Part shown: piece after piece, positions 25,387-35,424 of the stretch | Numbering within the stretch: position 1 is the stretch's first letter | How the letters are laid out: each line of letters begins with the position of its first letter | Assembly (NCBI RefSeq): GCF_947500765.1 | Contig: NZ_CANMTH010000003.1 | Coordinates: 531,632 to 595,631, forward strand | Direction of reading: 5' to 3' | DNA: 64,000 nucleotides | Source: an uncultured Formosa sp. | GTDB lineage: Bacteria; Bacteroidota; Bacteroidia; Flavobacteriales; Flavobacteriaceae | The notes under the pieces: generated by a model | What the model saw: only the letters and a program-made list of their open reading frames with translations | Databases searched by the model: none | Told to the model about the DNA's origin: nothing | Translations under genes and position numbers: made by a program

Positions 25387-26877
25387 TTAAATGAAATTAT
25401 ACCACTGACTGTTTTCATTATAATCTTCAATTTGTATCACCGTGTTTTTAGAATGAAATGAATTAATCAAATTAGAAACATCTAGTTTTAAAAGCTCTAC
25501 ACAATTGGTAATTAAATCGGTTCTAAAGCCTTTATCCTGCATATCTAATACAAAATTGACAGATATTATTCTAGAAAATACTTTTCCTAAATCAATCATT
25601 TTTCGTTGTTTCATATCCGTATCGACAGTAAAATCTATATAGTCTTTAAAATAAGCATACGATTGTGTGGTTAGATTAAACTCTTTTAAGAAGCGATAAA
25701 TATTAAACTCTTTTTTGCGTTTCATAAGTTTAAAAATCATTTCTGTAATTTGAGTATACAGCATTTCATTAGAGCCTTCAAATATTTGAAAGGCTCTACT
25801 ATCCATAATACCTCGACCTCCAATATTCTCCATTTTAAAGCCTTTAGAGCCTGACAACTGTGTTAACGTTTGTGCCGCATCTTGCATAAGGTCGGTAACA
25901 AAAGCTTTCATAGTATTCGCTTCTATACCGCTATTCGCTAAATCTTGATCAATACCACTATTGGTACTGCTTCTAAAACACATGGCAGAAGCAATCGTAT
26001 AAGAACTTTGAATGGTAGAAATTTGGTATTTTACCTGGTCTAATTCAATTAATTTCTTTTGGCCTACAACACGTTCACTACAGTATTTAATAGACTCGTC
26101 TAACATGCGTTTTATAAAACCTAATGCCATACCTGGAAACTGCATTCTGCTTCGGTGTAAAACATCTAGCATCATTTTAACACCAGAACTATGAGGTTCT
26201 AATTTATAATTTGCTGGAACATGTACATCGACTTTATTTTTCCCGTAAGGAATCATATACAATCCTAAGTTATCGTAATATTCTTCTACTGTTATTTGCT
26301 GATTAGGCTGACTAACATCACAAATAAAAAAATCAATATCTCTATTTAAATTTCCATTTGCATTTTTACCACGAGACGTAATAAGCCAATAATCGGCCAT
26401 TCCCGTTAAACCTTGCCAGTGCTTAGTCCCTTTTATGGTGTACCCATCTTCTACTTTTTCGTTATAGGTTTGCATGCCAAGCGCATCACTTCCAAAATCG
26501 GGCTCGGTAATCATTAACCCCCCCATGTTTTGTTTGTCTAGAAACCGTTTAAAAATGGAGCCCTTTACACTGTCATTAGCATATTTTGCTACGGGTTCTA
26601 AAAATAAAGCAATGTTTATCCCAAAGGTTAAGGATAACGGTAAAGATTCGTAAGAGGCAGCAGATAACATTCTAAGGCATTCACTCACCTTAACGCCTCG
26701 ACCTCCATAATTTTCAGGAATAGCAACAGATAAAGGCGCCTTTGCCATAATATCTCTTAGAACAACAACCGGTAGTCCGCGTTCTTTACTAAATTGATGT
26801 ATATCATACCGCTGATGAAAAACATCTTTTAGTGTGTTTTCAAAGTCTTTAATATATTCTGAAAAATCTTTAAGCAT
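25387..26877 (-). CDS. Acyl-CoA dehydrogenase family protein
   Basis: A 496-residue flavoprotein of the acyl-CoA dehydrogenase family that oxidises an acyl-CoA with FAD, passing electrons to ETF. Visible parts are LMITEPDFGSDALGMQTYN (FAD/substrate region), KGTKHWQGLTG, and RGIMDSRAFQIFEGSNEMLYTQI, where the family's catalytic Glu region YEGT/FEGSNE lies. A longer C-terminal helical extension is present compared with the usual 380-residue enzymes. The gene stands alone, so the chain-length range and pathway are not derivable. Confidence 0.85.
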   Translation of the reverse strand: MLKDFSEYIKDFENTLKDVFHQRYDIHQFSKERGLPVVVLRDIMAKAPLSVAIPENYGGRGVKVSECLRMLSAASYESLPLSLTFGINIALFLEPVAKYANDSVKGSIFKRFLDKQNMGGLMITEPDFGSDALGMQTYNEKVEDGYTIKGTKHWQGLTGMADYWLITSRGKNANGNLNRDIDFFICDVSQPNQQITVEEYYDNLGLYMIPYGKNKVDVHVPANYKLEPHSSGVKMMLDVLHRSRMQFPGMALGFIKRMLDESIKYCSERVVGQKKLIELDQVKYQISTIQSSYTIASAMCFRSSTNSGIDQDLANSGIEANTMKAFVTDLMQDAAQTLTQLSGSKGFKMENIGGRGIMDSRAFQIFEGSNEMLYTQITEMIFKLMKRKKEFNIYRFLKEFNLTTQSYAYFKDYIDFTVDTDMKQRKMIDLGKVFSRIISVNFVLDMQDKGFRTDLITNCVELLKLDVSNLINSFHSKNTVIQIEDYNENSQWYNFI

Positions 26878-27380
26878 GTTTTAATTTGTATTTAATGAAC
26901 TCATTATTTTAATAATAGATCTAACATATAGAACTATATTTCATGTAAAAATAATTAGAATTATTCTAAATAGCAGAGATATTCTTATTTCTTTCTAAAT
27001 TATATCAGACTTAAAACGCTTAAATCTACACTTTAAACAACAAGTTACATATTATAGCTTAAAAGTATTTGACTAATTCGTTGTATTAATAAAACTCTTT
27101 TGGCACCTAAATGGTACTAAAACTTGCACCCTTAAATGCTATTTAAAAGAATCTTATCCGTATTACTATGGCAATACAAAAAAAGGTGTTTTTTTACTGT
27201 TATGCCGCTCTATTTTATGTTTTAGCTTCGCTTTAGTTTTTGAACCTTTTGTGCTTAACGTGGCAGAACATAAAATAAATGCGATATATATCCTACGTAC
27301 TCACGCGTTTATACTATTAAAAGAAAACACCTTGAAACGAATCTATATTCATGTTCACGTCTGTACTAGCATCCCGCGCT
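26878..27380. repeat. Gene-free stretch with a nested inverted repeat (27183-27333)
   Basis: AAGGTGTTTT at 27183-27192 pairs with AAAACACCTT at 27324-27333, and ATTTTATGTT at 27212-27221 pairs with AACATAAAAT at 27267-27276. This forms a 151-base nested palindromic element resembling a miniature inverted-repeat unit. The remaining sequence up to 27380 has no gene. Confidence 0.5.
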
Positions 27381-28379
27381 TCAGATACACATCACCATAA
27401 AGTCTACCAATCTAGCGGCCAAGTTTGCTGTAGATTGATCGCGATCTAGTCTCGGATTCAATTCAGCAATATCACAAGAAATGACCTTTTTGGTATCAAA
27501 CAAAAATCGCAACATCTTAAACACAAAATGAGGTGAAAATCCTAAGGGTGAAGGTGCACTAACGCCTGGTGCATAAGCTGATGAAAAGCCATCCATATCA
27601 ATGGTAATATATAAATAATCATAATGTGCAATAAACGGCAGCAACCGTTCTTGTAAGGCTGTTATGGCTTCAGAAGCAGATTCACATTCAGAATGCATTG
27701 CGTAAGCTACAGATTTGTTTCTAGCAATATCAAACAGGGCTTTGGTATTAGATTGTTGCTGAATCCCAATAGGAAAATAACCTACAGCATCGTCTGTGCC
27801 TTCTAATTCAGATAGGATTTGATTAAAAGGGGTTCCAGAATTTGGTTGGACCTCAACAGCTCGCAAGTCAAAATGAGCATCAAAATTAATAATTCCTATT
27901 TTAGATTTCGAACGGCCTTTTAACGCTTCACGAATCCCCATAAAATGACCATATGCAATATCATGTCCGCCACCAATAGCAATGGGAAAAACATGCTGAG
28001 CTATTAAGGTGCTAATCGTTTGTGTTAAGGCATGCTGACAAGATTCCATGGCGTGATCAATACAAATGAAATCGCCTATATCTACCACGCGTTTACCTTC
28101 AAAATGTATTGGCAGTTTTGCCAAGCGTTCACGAAGTTGTTTTGGGCCTTCACAAGCACCTACTCGTCCTTGATTGCGTCGTACCCCTTCGTCACAGACA
28201 TAACCTAATACTGCAATATCTGGAACTTGCTCTTCTGTAAGGTCGCGCAGGTCTATGCAGCCAATCTCTTGATGCCAATACTGATTACCTAATTTAGCAT
28301 CTGTTGTTCTTCCCGTCCAATTACTGTGTTGTCCGGGTTCGTAATCAACATTCAAGTCTTGATACATATGTGCTTTCAA
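27381..28379 (-). CDS. hutG: Formimidoylglutamase (histidine degradation)
   Basis: A 332-residue arginase-fold enzyme that hydrolyses N-formimidoyl-L-glutamate to glutamate and formamide, the last step of the hut pathway. The manganese ligands are visible as His139 (GGGHD), Asp167, His169 and Asp171 (NFDAHFD) and Asp261/Asp263 (TIDMDGF). It lies 165 bases downstream of hutU on the same strand, and hutU follows hutH by 9 bases, so the order hutH-hutU-hutG is a histidine utilisation operon. The context separates it from agmatinase or arginase. Confidence 0.9.
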   Translation of the reverse strand: MKAHMYQDLNVDYEPGQHSNWTGRTTDAKLGNQYWHQEIGCIDLRDLTEEQVPDIAVLGYVCDEGVRRNQGRVGACEGPKQLRERLAKLPIHFEGKRVVDIGDFICIDHAMESCQHALTQTISTLIAQHVFPIAIGGGHDIAYGHFMGIREALKGRSKSKIGIINFDAHFDLRAVEVQPNSGTPFNQILSELEGTDDAVGYFPIGIQQQSNTKALFDIARNKSVAYAMHSECESASEAITALQERLLPFIAHYDYLYITIDMDGFSSAYAPGVSAPSPLGFSPHFVFKMLRFLFDTKKVISCDIAELNPRLDRDQSTANLAARLVDFMVMCI

Positions 28380-28544
28380 TGTGTAATATATTTAGTTTAT
28401 CGCGTGTAATCACGCTGTTTCAAGCTAATAGAACTATTAATAGTAACGAATAACGTTATGTTTATTAAGGCAAAGCATTCATAGTTTATAACATAAGCTA
28501 AAGAAATAAATACGTGACCTGATAATTTTATAAAATAAACCGTT

Positions 28545-30542
28545 TTAAAACAAGTCGTTTAAAAGGGTATCGTCTACAAGATGAGGCAACGTCACTTTTA
28601 GGTTGGGAGTACGTTTCATTTCTCTTTGTATCGCAAATCGTGCATTTTCGTTTCTGGCCCAACTTCTACGTGCAATCCCATTATTTACATCATAAAACAA
28701 CATCGATTTTAAGCGGGTTTCGGCTTCTGGAGTACCATCTAATAGCAATCCAAAACCACCATTCATCACCTCGCCCCAGCCTACACCTCCTCCATTGTGT
28801 ATAGACACCCAAGTCGCCCCTCTAAAACTATCGCCAATCACATTATGTATGGCCATATCGGCTGTAAATTTACTACCGTCGTAAATGTTCGACGTTTCAC
28901 GATACGGAGAATCTGTTCCGCTAACGTCATGATGATCTCTCCCCAAAACCACAGGTCCTATTTGTCCTGCGGCAATGGCTGTGTTAAAAGCGGCTGCAAT
29001 CTTAGCACGTCCTTCTGCATCGGCATATAAAATACGGGCTTGAGAACCGACTACCATGGTATTTGCCTTGGCATTTTTAATCCAAGTAATATTGTCTTGC
29101 ATTTGCAACTGGATTTCTTCCGGCGCATGCACCATAATATCTTGCAATACGTTTGCTGCAATCTTATCTGTAGCCTCTAAATCGGCTGATGTTCCTGAGG
29201 CACAGACCCAACGAAAAGGTCCAAATCCATAATCAAAACACATAGGCCCAAGTATATCTTGCACATAAGACGGGTATTTAAAATCAATGTTATTTGCTGC
29301 CATAACAGCGGCTCCAGCACGCGACGATTCTAACAAAAACGCATTACCATAGTCAAAAAAATACGTCCCTTTTTCAGTATGCTTATTAATAGCGGCAACA
29401 TGCCGACGTAATGAGGCTTGTACGTGTGTTTTAAAGAGTTCGGGAGCGTCACGAATTAATTTATTTGCTGCTTCGTAAGATAAACCTACAGGGTAATACC
29501 CACCTGTCCACGGTATATGTAACGAGGTTTGGTCAGACCCTACATGTATAAAAATATGCTCCTCATCAAAACGTTCCCAGACCTCAACAACATTTCCGAT
29601 ATAAGCAATAGAAACCACCTCTTTGTGTTTTTGGGCGTCTTGTACTCGAATAATTAAATCGTCCATCGTATCAATCAATACATCTACCCAACCTTGCTCA
29701 TAACGTTTCATAGCGGCTTTAGCATTGACTTCTGCAGCAATCGTAATGCAACCTGCAATAGTTCCTGCTTTTGGTTGTGCGCCACTCATACCGCCCAATC
29801 CTGCGGTTAAAAAAATGTTCCCATTTGGGGTTTCGCCTTTAGGCAGAATGTTACGAAAAGCATTCATTAGAGTAATGGTAGTACCGTGCACGATACCTTG
29901 CGGACCAATATACATAAAAGATCCAGCCGTCATTTGGCCATATTGTGTAACGCCTAAGGCATTGTATTTTTCCCAATCGTCGGGTTGCGAGTAATTAGGT
30001 ATCATCATCCCATTAGTCACGAGCACTCGAGGTGCATGTTTAGACGAAGGAAATAATCCCATCGGATGCCCTGAATAAATATGCAAGGTCTGCGCGTCTG
30101 TCATAACCGCCAAATAGTGCATAACAAGTAAATACTGTGCCCAATTCTGAAATACAGCCCCATTACCACCATAAGTAATTAATTCTTCAGGGTGTTGTGC
30201 CACTGCGGGATCTAAATTGTTTTGTATCATTAACTGCAACGCTGCGGCTTGAGTAGAAACTGCTGGATATTCTGAAATTGGTCGCGCATAAATGGCATAG
30301 GTGGGTTTAAAACGGTACATATAAATGCGACCGTAATCTTGTAATTCCTGAGCAAATTCTTCTGCTAATTCCGGATGCCATGCGGCAGGAAAATAGCGCA
30401 ACGCATTTCTAACGGCTAATTGCTTTTCGGCTTTAGTTAATATATCTTTTCGTCTGGGTGCATGATTGGCAGCTAACGAATACGATCGTTTTGGTGGCAA
30501 TGCGGTAGGAATGCCTTGAATAATTAATGCTTTAAAATTCAT
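28545..30542 (-). CDS. hutU: Urocanate hydratase
   Basis: A 665-residue NAD-containing urocanase that converts urocanate to imidazolonepropionate. The signatures YGGNGAVFQNWAQY, YGQMTAGSFMYIGPQGIVHG and TAGLGGMSGAQPKA belong to the nucleotide-binding part, and GRDHHDVSGTDSPYRET with VSIHNGGGVGWGEVMNGGFG closes the active site. It is the long form, around 110 residues longer than the Pseudomonas type and typical of Bacteroidota. It begins 6 bases after the hutH stop and is co-transcribed with it. Confidence 0.93.
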   Translation of the reverse strand: MNFKALIIQGIPTALPPKRSYSLAANHAPRRKDILTKAEKQLAVRNALRYFPAAWHPELAEEFAQELQDYGRIYMYRFKPTYAIYARPISEYPAVSTQAAALQLMIQNNLDPAVAQHPEELITYGGNGAVFQNWAQYLLVMHYLAVMTDAQTLHIYSGHPMGLFPSSKHAPRVLVTNGMMIPNYSQPDDWEKYNALGVTQYGQMTAGSFMYIGPQGIVHGTTITLMNAFRNILPKGETPNGNIFLTAGLGGMSGAQPKAGTIAGCITIAAEVNAKAAMKRYEQGWVDVLIDTMDDLIIRVQDAQKHKEVVSIAYIGNVVEVWERFDEEHIFIHVGSDQTSLHIPWTGGYYPVGLSYEAANKLIRDAPELFKTHVQASLRRHVAAINKHTEKGTYFFDYGNAFLLESSRAGAAVMAANNIDFKYPSYVQDILGPMCFDYGFGPFRWVCASGTSADLEATDKIAANVLQDIMVHAPEEIQLQMQDNITWIKNAKANTMVVGSQARILYADAEGRAKIAAAFNTAIAAGQIGPVVLGRDHHDVSGTDSPYRETSNIYDGSKFTADMAIHNVIGDSFRGATWVSIHNGGGVGWGEVMNGGFGLLLDGTPEAETRLKSMLFYDVNNGIARRSWARNENARFAIQREMKRTPNLKVTLPHLVDDTLLNDLF

Positions 30543-30548
30543 AAGATG

Positions 30549-32039
30549 CTATTTTACAATTATCGCTCTATTTTGTACTAATGCAATCATCGCATAGATG
30601 TCGTCTTTTAACACGCGATCTTCTTCGAGTTTATCTACTGCATTACGAATAATTTTATGGTTCTCTTCTATAATCGCAGAAAAGGTATTGGGTCTTCTAA
30701 ATTCCATGGCTTGTGCAGCATACATCAATTCAATGGCTATTATTTTTTCTAAATTCCCAAGAATCTGATTGAATTTACGCCCAGAAATACTTCCCATAGA
30801 GACATGGTCTTCTTGCCCCAAGGAGGTTGGAACAGAATCTGCTGATGGCGGAAAACACAACGATTTGTTTTCTGTAACCAATGCAGCAGTAGTGTATTGC
30901 GGAATCATATATCCAGAGTTTAAACCACCTGCTGCGGTTAATAAACGGGGCAATCCATATTTTCCGCCTAGTAATAAATAACAGCGTCTATCGGCTATAT
31001 TTCCTAATTCAGATACAGCTATAGAGGCATAATCTAATGCCATAGCAAGAGGTTGACCGTGAAAATTTCCTCCAGAAATGGCCTCTGTCTCACTCAGTAT
31101 TATAGGATTGTCGGTTACCGAATTCATTTCTATGTCTGCCAATCCCTTTAAATGAACATAAGCATTTCTCGAAGCGCCGTGCACTTGTGGCATACAACGT
31201 ATAGAATACGGATCTTGTACGCGATCACATTCTAAATGATTTTCTACATTCTGAGACCCGTCTAATAGCATGCGTATGCGTTTGGCTACTTTTAAATTTC
31301 CTTTAAAGGGTCTTATAGTATGTAATGCTGCTTTAAATGGTGAAGCAGAGCCTTGAAATCCTTCCAAACTCATGGTACCTGCAACATCTACTAAATCTAG
31401 CAAATAGTCCATCTTATGCAATCCTGTAATAGCATGTGCCAGAATAAACTGTGTACCATTAATTAACCCAAGTCCTTCTTTGGCTTCAAGTTTCATAGGG
31501 TGTAAACCATGTGTGTCCAATACCGTTTTCGCTGGAACAATCTCATTGCCTATCCAAAATTCTCCTTCTCCTAATAAGGGTAAAAACAAATGAGATAATG
31601 GTGCTAAATCACCAGATGCACCTACAGAGCCTTGCTCAGGAACTACTGGTAGTAAATCGTGTGCTATAAAATAAAGTATGCGTTCTATCAATACTAAGCG
31701 TACACCCGAAAATCCCTGACATAACGCATGAACCTTACAAATCATCATGATTTTTGATAAGCCTTTAGCAATCGGATTTCCTACACCTACGGCATGTGTT
31801 ATTAATAAGTTTTCTTGTAATTTACTGGCTTGCTCTGGTGTAATCTGTACATCACACAACGGACCAAATCCTGTATTAATTCCATATACAGCCTTATCGC
31901 CATGGGCCATAATTTCAACCTTCTGCCTACACGAATCTACTTTCGCTATGGCTTCTGGGCTTAAAATAGCTTCCAAGGTGCCATTAGCAATTTCCATAAC
32001 TTTATCAACTGTAAGTGAGTCTATTCCGTATTTAAACAT
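30549..32039 (-). CDS. hutH: Histidine ammonia-lyase
   Basis: A 496-residue lyase that removes ammonia from L-histidine to give urocanate. The Ala141-Ser142-Gly143 triplet in GSVGASGDLAPLSH forms the MIO cofactor by self-cyclisation. GLINGTQFI and the YGINTGFG Tyr (residue 52) are also conserved. It is the first gene of the hutH-hutU-hutG operon. The start is 67-76 bases from the divergent LysR gene, and an inverted repeat with arms GTTATCA/TGATAAC lies between them, so expression is probably controlled by that regulator. Confidence 0.93.
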   Translation of the reverse strand: MFKYGIDSLTVDKVMEIANGTLEAILSPEAIAKVDSCRQKVEIMAHGDKAVYGINTGFGPLCDVQITPEQASKLQENLLITHAVGVGNPIAKGLSKIMMICKVHALCQGFSGVRLVLIERILYFIAHDLLPVVPEQGSVGASGDLAPLSHLFLPLLGEGEFWIGNEIVPAKTVLDTHGLHPMKLEAKEGLGLINGTQFILAHAITGLHKMDYLLDLVDVAGTMSLEGFQGSASPFKAALHTIRPFKGNLKVAKRIRMLLDGSQNVENHLECDRVQDPYSIRCMPQVHGASRNAYVHLKGLADIEMNSVTDNPIILSETEAISGGNFHGQPLAMALDYASIAVSELGNIADRRCYLLLGGKYGLPRLLTAAGGLNSGYMIPQYTTAALVTENKSLCFPPSADSVPTSLGQEDHVSMGSISGRKFNQILGNLEKIIAIELMYAAQAMEFRRPNTFSAIIEENHKIIRNAVDKLEEDRVLKDDIYAMIALVQNRAIIVK

Positions 32040-32061
32040 TGTGTATCTGATTTTTAGTAAA

Positions 32062-32114
32062 GTTATCAGTATTTTTGATAACTAATAAGACCAATACAGC
32101 TAGCAATTGATAAC
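32062..32114. promoter_or_regulatory. Probable LysR operator between hutH and the regulator gene
   Basis: GTTATCA at 32062-32068 and TGATAAC at 32076-32082 form a palindrome with a 7-base spacer. A further TGATAAC half-site is at 32108-32114, directly before the LysR start. Such two- or three-part sites are typical of LysR-type regulators. Confidence 0.6.
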
Positions 32115-32115
32115 A

Positions 32116-33009
32116 ATGAGTAATCAAATAGAATTAAGACAATTAAAGTATTTCTTGGCTGTTGCCGAAGAATTGCACTTTAGAAAAGCAGCAGAAAAAC
32201 TCTTTATTTCTCAACCGGGATTGAGTCGGCAAATTAAACACCTAGAAGAGGATTTAGGGGTGCATTTATTTGAACGCCATAACCGAAAGGTAGAATTAAC
32301 TCTTGCAGGGGCTTATCTTAAAACCGAAATTTCACGTAACTTAACAGAATTACACCAGATATTAGAACATACAAAATTAATTCATAGCGGACTCGATGGA
32401 AATTTAAACCTTGGCTATGTGGGCTCTGCCATGCAGCAGTTTATCCCTAATGTATTATTGCAATTTAAAAAAGAACATCCTTCTATTATTTTCGATTTAA
32501 AAGAAATGGATAATAAAAGGCAAATAGAGGGCTTATTATCTAAAGATATTGATGTGGGCTTTGTACGCTTAGAAAGAGTACCCAAAAACTTAAAATCACG
32601 ACCGGTGTTAAAGGAGAACTTTTGTTTAGTTTTACCTAAAAACCATCCCATAAATACAGCAAATTTTAAGAACATAAGTCAATTAAAAAACGAAGCTTTC
32701 ATTATGTTCGATCCGTCTTACAGTCCGTCGTATTATGAAAAAGTGATGCAAATTTTTGATGATAGCGGATTCACCCCCATAGTGTCGCACAATACGGTAC
32801 ATGCCAGTTCTATTTACCGATTGGTCGAAAATAACCTAGGCATTTCAATTGTACCCAAGTCTTTACAAATGGGATATAATATGGATGTAAAGTTTATCGA
32901 GCTCAAAAACATTACACAGCAAACAACGCTTTCTGCAATTTGGAATACAGAAAACAGAAACCCATCGCTTATGTCTTTTCTAGAAATTATTCGTCAGCAT
33001 AATGGTTAA
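32116..33009 (+). CDS. LysR-family regulator, probable hut operon activator
   Basis: A 297-residue LysR-type transcriptional regulator. The N-terminal helix-turn-helix is IELRQLKYFLAVAEELHFRK and KLFISQPGLSRQIKHLEEDL, about residues 4-47, followed by a substrate-binding domain of the OxyR/CynR type. ATG at 32116 is chosen over an upstream TTG at 32107 because it gives the usual family start. The gene is divergent from hutH, and the shared operator-like repeats suggest that it controls the hut genes, probably with urocanate or histidine as inducer. The inducer is inferred. Confidence 0.88.
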   Translation: MSNQIELRQLKYFLAVAEELHFRKAAEKLFISQPGLSRQIKHLEEDLGVHLFERHNRKVELTLAGAYLKTEISRNLTELHQILEHTKLIHSGLDGNLNLGYVGSAMQQFIPNVLLQFKKEHPSIIFDLKEMDNKRQIEGLLSKDIDVGFVRLERVPKNLKSRPVLKENFCLVLPKNHPINTANFKNISQLKNEAFIMFDPSYSPSYYEKVMQIFDDSGFTPIVSHNTVHASSIYRLVENNLGISIVPKSLQMGYNMDVKFIELKNITQQTTLSAIWNTENRNPSLMSFLEIIRQHNG

Positions 33010-33180
33010 AAACCTCATCATTCTACATAAATATTCTAAGTAAAATAGTGCTATAAACACGCCATTATACATTTGGGTTTTAGATATTCTTGAATATCAA
33101 ATCCGACTTATAAATGTTTTCAGTGTAATTAATTTAACTTTACAACTTATAATAATCAATTCTAGATATAAAAAATCATA

Positions 33181-34083
33181 ATGCGTTACTCTATTTTACT
33201 ATTAATGTTAGGTTTTAATTGTTTTTATAGCAGTGCCCAAACCCGATATGTAGATCGTGTGTTTAGCGGCTCTAAAATAAAAACACTAACCTATTCCATT
33301 AGAGCGAAAGACACCTTACAATTAGATGTATACCAACCCAAAAGGGACCAACTGGAAAAACGCCCCTTATTTGTAATTGTACATGGTGGTGGGTTTACTT
33401 CGGGATCGCGAAACGAAAACTCTATGGTAACCTTAGCCCAAGGTATTGCAAAACGTGGTTATGTGGTAGCCTCTATAGATTACCGATTGGCGACAAACAA
33501 AAAAGTGTTTAGTTGCCAGTCACCGCTTCTAGAGGGTTTTGAAACCTTTAATAATGCCGAAGAAGATGTTCGAGATGCCTTGTTATACCTGATAAAATAT
33601 AAAGACAATTTTAAAATAGACGCTTCCAAAATTATTTTATTTGGAAGTAGTGCAGGTGCAGAAATCGTTCTCAATATTGCGTACAACAAAACAGCTTTTA
33701 CACAAAAAACAGATAAATATAAAGATCTTAAAATTGCAGGTTTAATTGCGGTATCTGGAGCAATTCCTAACAGCCAATTCATAGACAAGAGCAACGCAAT
33801 TCCTACAGTATTGTTTCACGGTGTAGACGATAAAGTCATTCCATACAACCAAGGCGCACACCACAATTGTTCTAAAACAGCTCCAGGATACTTCGTTATG
33901 GACGGTTCTAAAAAAATAGCACAAAAACTAGAAAGTCTCAATACCAGCTATATGCTGTACAGCTTTAAAAACAGAGCTCACAATATATTTAACCTCCCAG
34001 AAGAAGATAACCAAGAAGCCTTTAGTTTTATTAATAAAGTGGTGTTCGAAAACATGGACTGCCAGATAAAAATTAGTAAATAG
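33181..34083 (+). CDS. Exported alpha/beta hydrolase (carboxylesterase-like)
   Basis: A 300-residue serine hydrolase with a signal peptide (MRYSILLLMLGFNCFYSSAQ). The oxyanion-hole motif VHGGGFTSGS is at 67-76 and the nucleophile elbow GSSAG at 155-159 gives Ser157. The Asp and His of the triad are expected near GVDDKVIPY and NRAHNIF in the C-terminal third. It resembles hormone-sensitive-lipase-type/ BD-FAE-like esterases that split short esters such as acetyl groups from polysaccharides. It is monocistronic and followed at once by the 152-bp tandem array. Confidence 0.82.
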   Translation: MRYSILLLMLGFNCFYSSAQTRYVDRVFSGSKIKTLTYSIRAKDTLQLDVYQPKRDQLEKRPLFVIVHGGGFTSGSRNENSMVTLAQGIAKRGYVVASIDYRLATNKKVFSCQSPLLEGFETFNNAEEDVRDALLYLIKYKDNFKIDASKIILFGSSAGAEIVLNIAYNKTAFTQKTDKYKDLKIAGLIAVSGAIPNSQFIDKSNAIPTVLFHGVDDKVIPYNQGAHHNCSKTAPGYFVMDGSKKIAQKLESLNTSYMLYSFKNRAHNIFNLPEEDNQEAFSFINKVVFENMDCQIKISK

Positions 34084-34110
34084 CATATTAACACTGTCTT
34101 TCCGAGACTA

Positions 34111-35262
34111 CTGTCATTCCGAGGTACGAAGAATCTGTTGAAACAAAAGAAAACAAGATCTTCTTAACACTGTCATTCCGAGAACACGAAGAATCTGCCG
34201 GTATATACTACGATGTTACTTTAACGCCATCATACCAAAAACAAACAATAAACATACTCGTGCTGTCATTCCGAGGTACGAGGAATCTATTAATACAAAA
34301 GAAAACAAGATCTTTTTAGCACTGTCATTCCGAGAACACGAAGAATCTGCCGGTATATACTACAATGTTACTTTAACGCCATCATACCAAAGACACACAA
34401 TAAACATACTCGTGCTGTCATTCCGAGGTACGAGGAATCTGTTAATACAAAAGAAAACAAAATCTTCTTAGCACTGTCATTCCGAGAACACGAGGAATCT
34501 GCCAGTATATACTACAATATTACTTTAACGCCATCATACCAAAAACACACAATAAACATACTCGTGCTGTCATTCCGAGGCACGAGGAATCTATTAATAC
34601 AAAAGAAAACAAAATATTTTTAGCACTGTCATTCCGAGAACACGAAGAATCTGCCAGTATATACTACAATGTTACTTTAATGCCATCATACCAAAGACAC
34701 ACAATAAACATACTCGTGCTGTCATTCCGAGGTACGAGGAATCTGTTAATACAAAAGAAAACAAAATCTTCTTAGCACTGTCATTCCGAGAACACGAGGA
34801 ATCTGCCAGTATATACTACGATGTTACTTTAACGCCATCATACCAAAAACACACAATAAACATACTCGTGCTGTCATTCCGAGGTACGAGGAATCTGTTA
34901 ATACAAAAGAAAACAAGATCTTCTTAGCACTGTCATTCCGAGAACACGAGGAATCTGCCAGTATATACTACAATGTTACTTTAACGCCAGCATAACAAAG
35001 ACACACAATAAACATACTCGTGCTGTCATTCCGAGGTACGAGGAATCTGTTGAAACAAAAGAAAACAAAATCTTCTTAGCACTGTCACTCCGAGAACACG
35101 AAGAATCTGCCGGTATATATTACAATGTTACTTTAATGCCATCATACCAAAAACAAACAATAAACATACTCGTGCTGTCATTCCGAGGTACGAAGAATCT
35201 GTTGAAACAAAAGAAAACAAGATCTTCTTAACACTGTCATTCCGAGAACAAGAAGAATCTGT
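34111..35262. repeat. Tandem array, exact 152-bp period, about 7.6 copies
   Basis: The motif CTGTCATTCCGAGGTACGA starts at 34111, 34263, 34415, 34567, 34719, 34871, 35023 and 35175, every interval being exactly 152 bases. Each unit contains a second TGTCATTCCGAGAACACGA about 86 bases on, the segment TGCCGGTATATACTAC, and ends TAAACATACTCGTG. The units differ only by scattered substitutions, mostly G/A and C/T. The last unit stops after about 88 bases. Direct repeats with no unique spacer show it is not CRISPR. It contains no open reading frame of note. Confidence 0.95.
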
Positions 35263-35424
35263 TGAGGTTTAAAAGAATTATACATTGCGAACTTAATGAT
35301 AAATAACACATCAATATTATTGACACATGACTAGTAGGTATATTATAGAACAAAACTCATTCTTAAACAAGAACATATAAATAATTATTAGTCAATTAAT
35401 TATGACTAGAACAAAAATAGTTTT

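Noticed and set aside
34111..35262. CRISPR array
   Set aside because: The 152-bp units repeat in full, with no unique spacers of constant length, and no cas genes are near.
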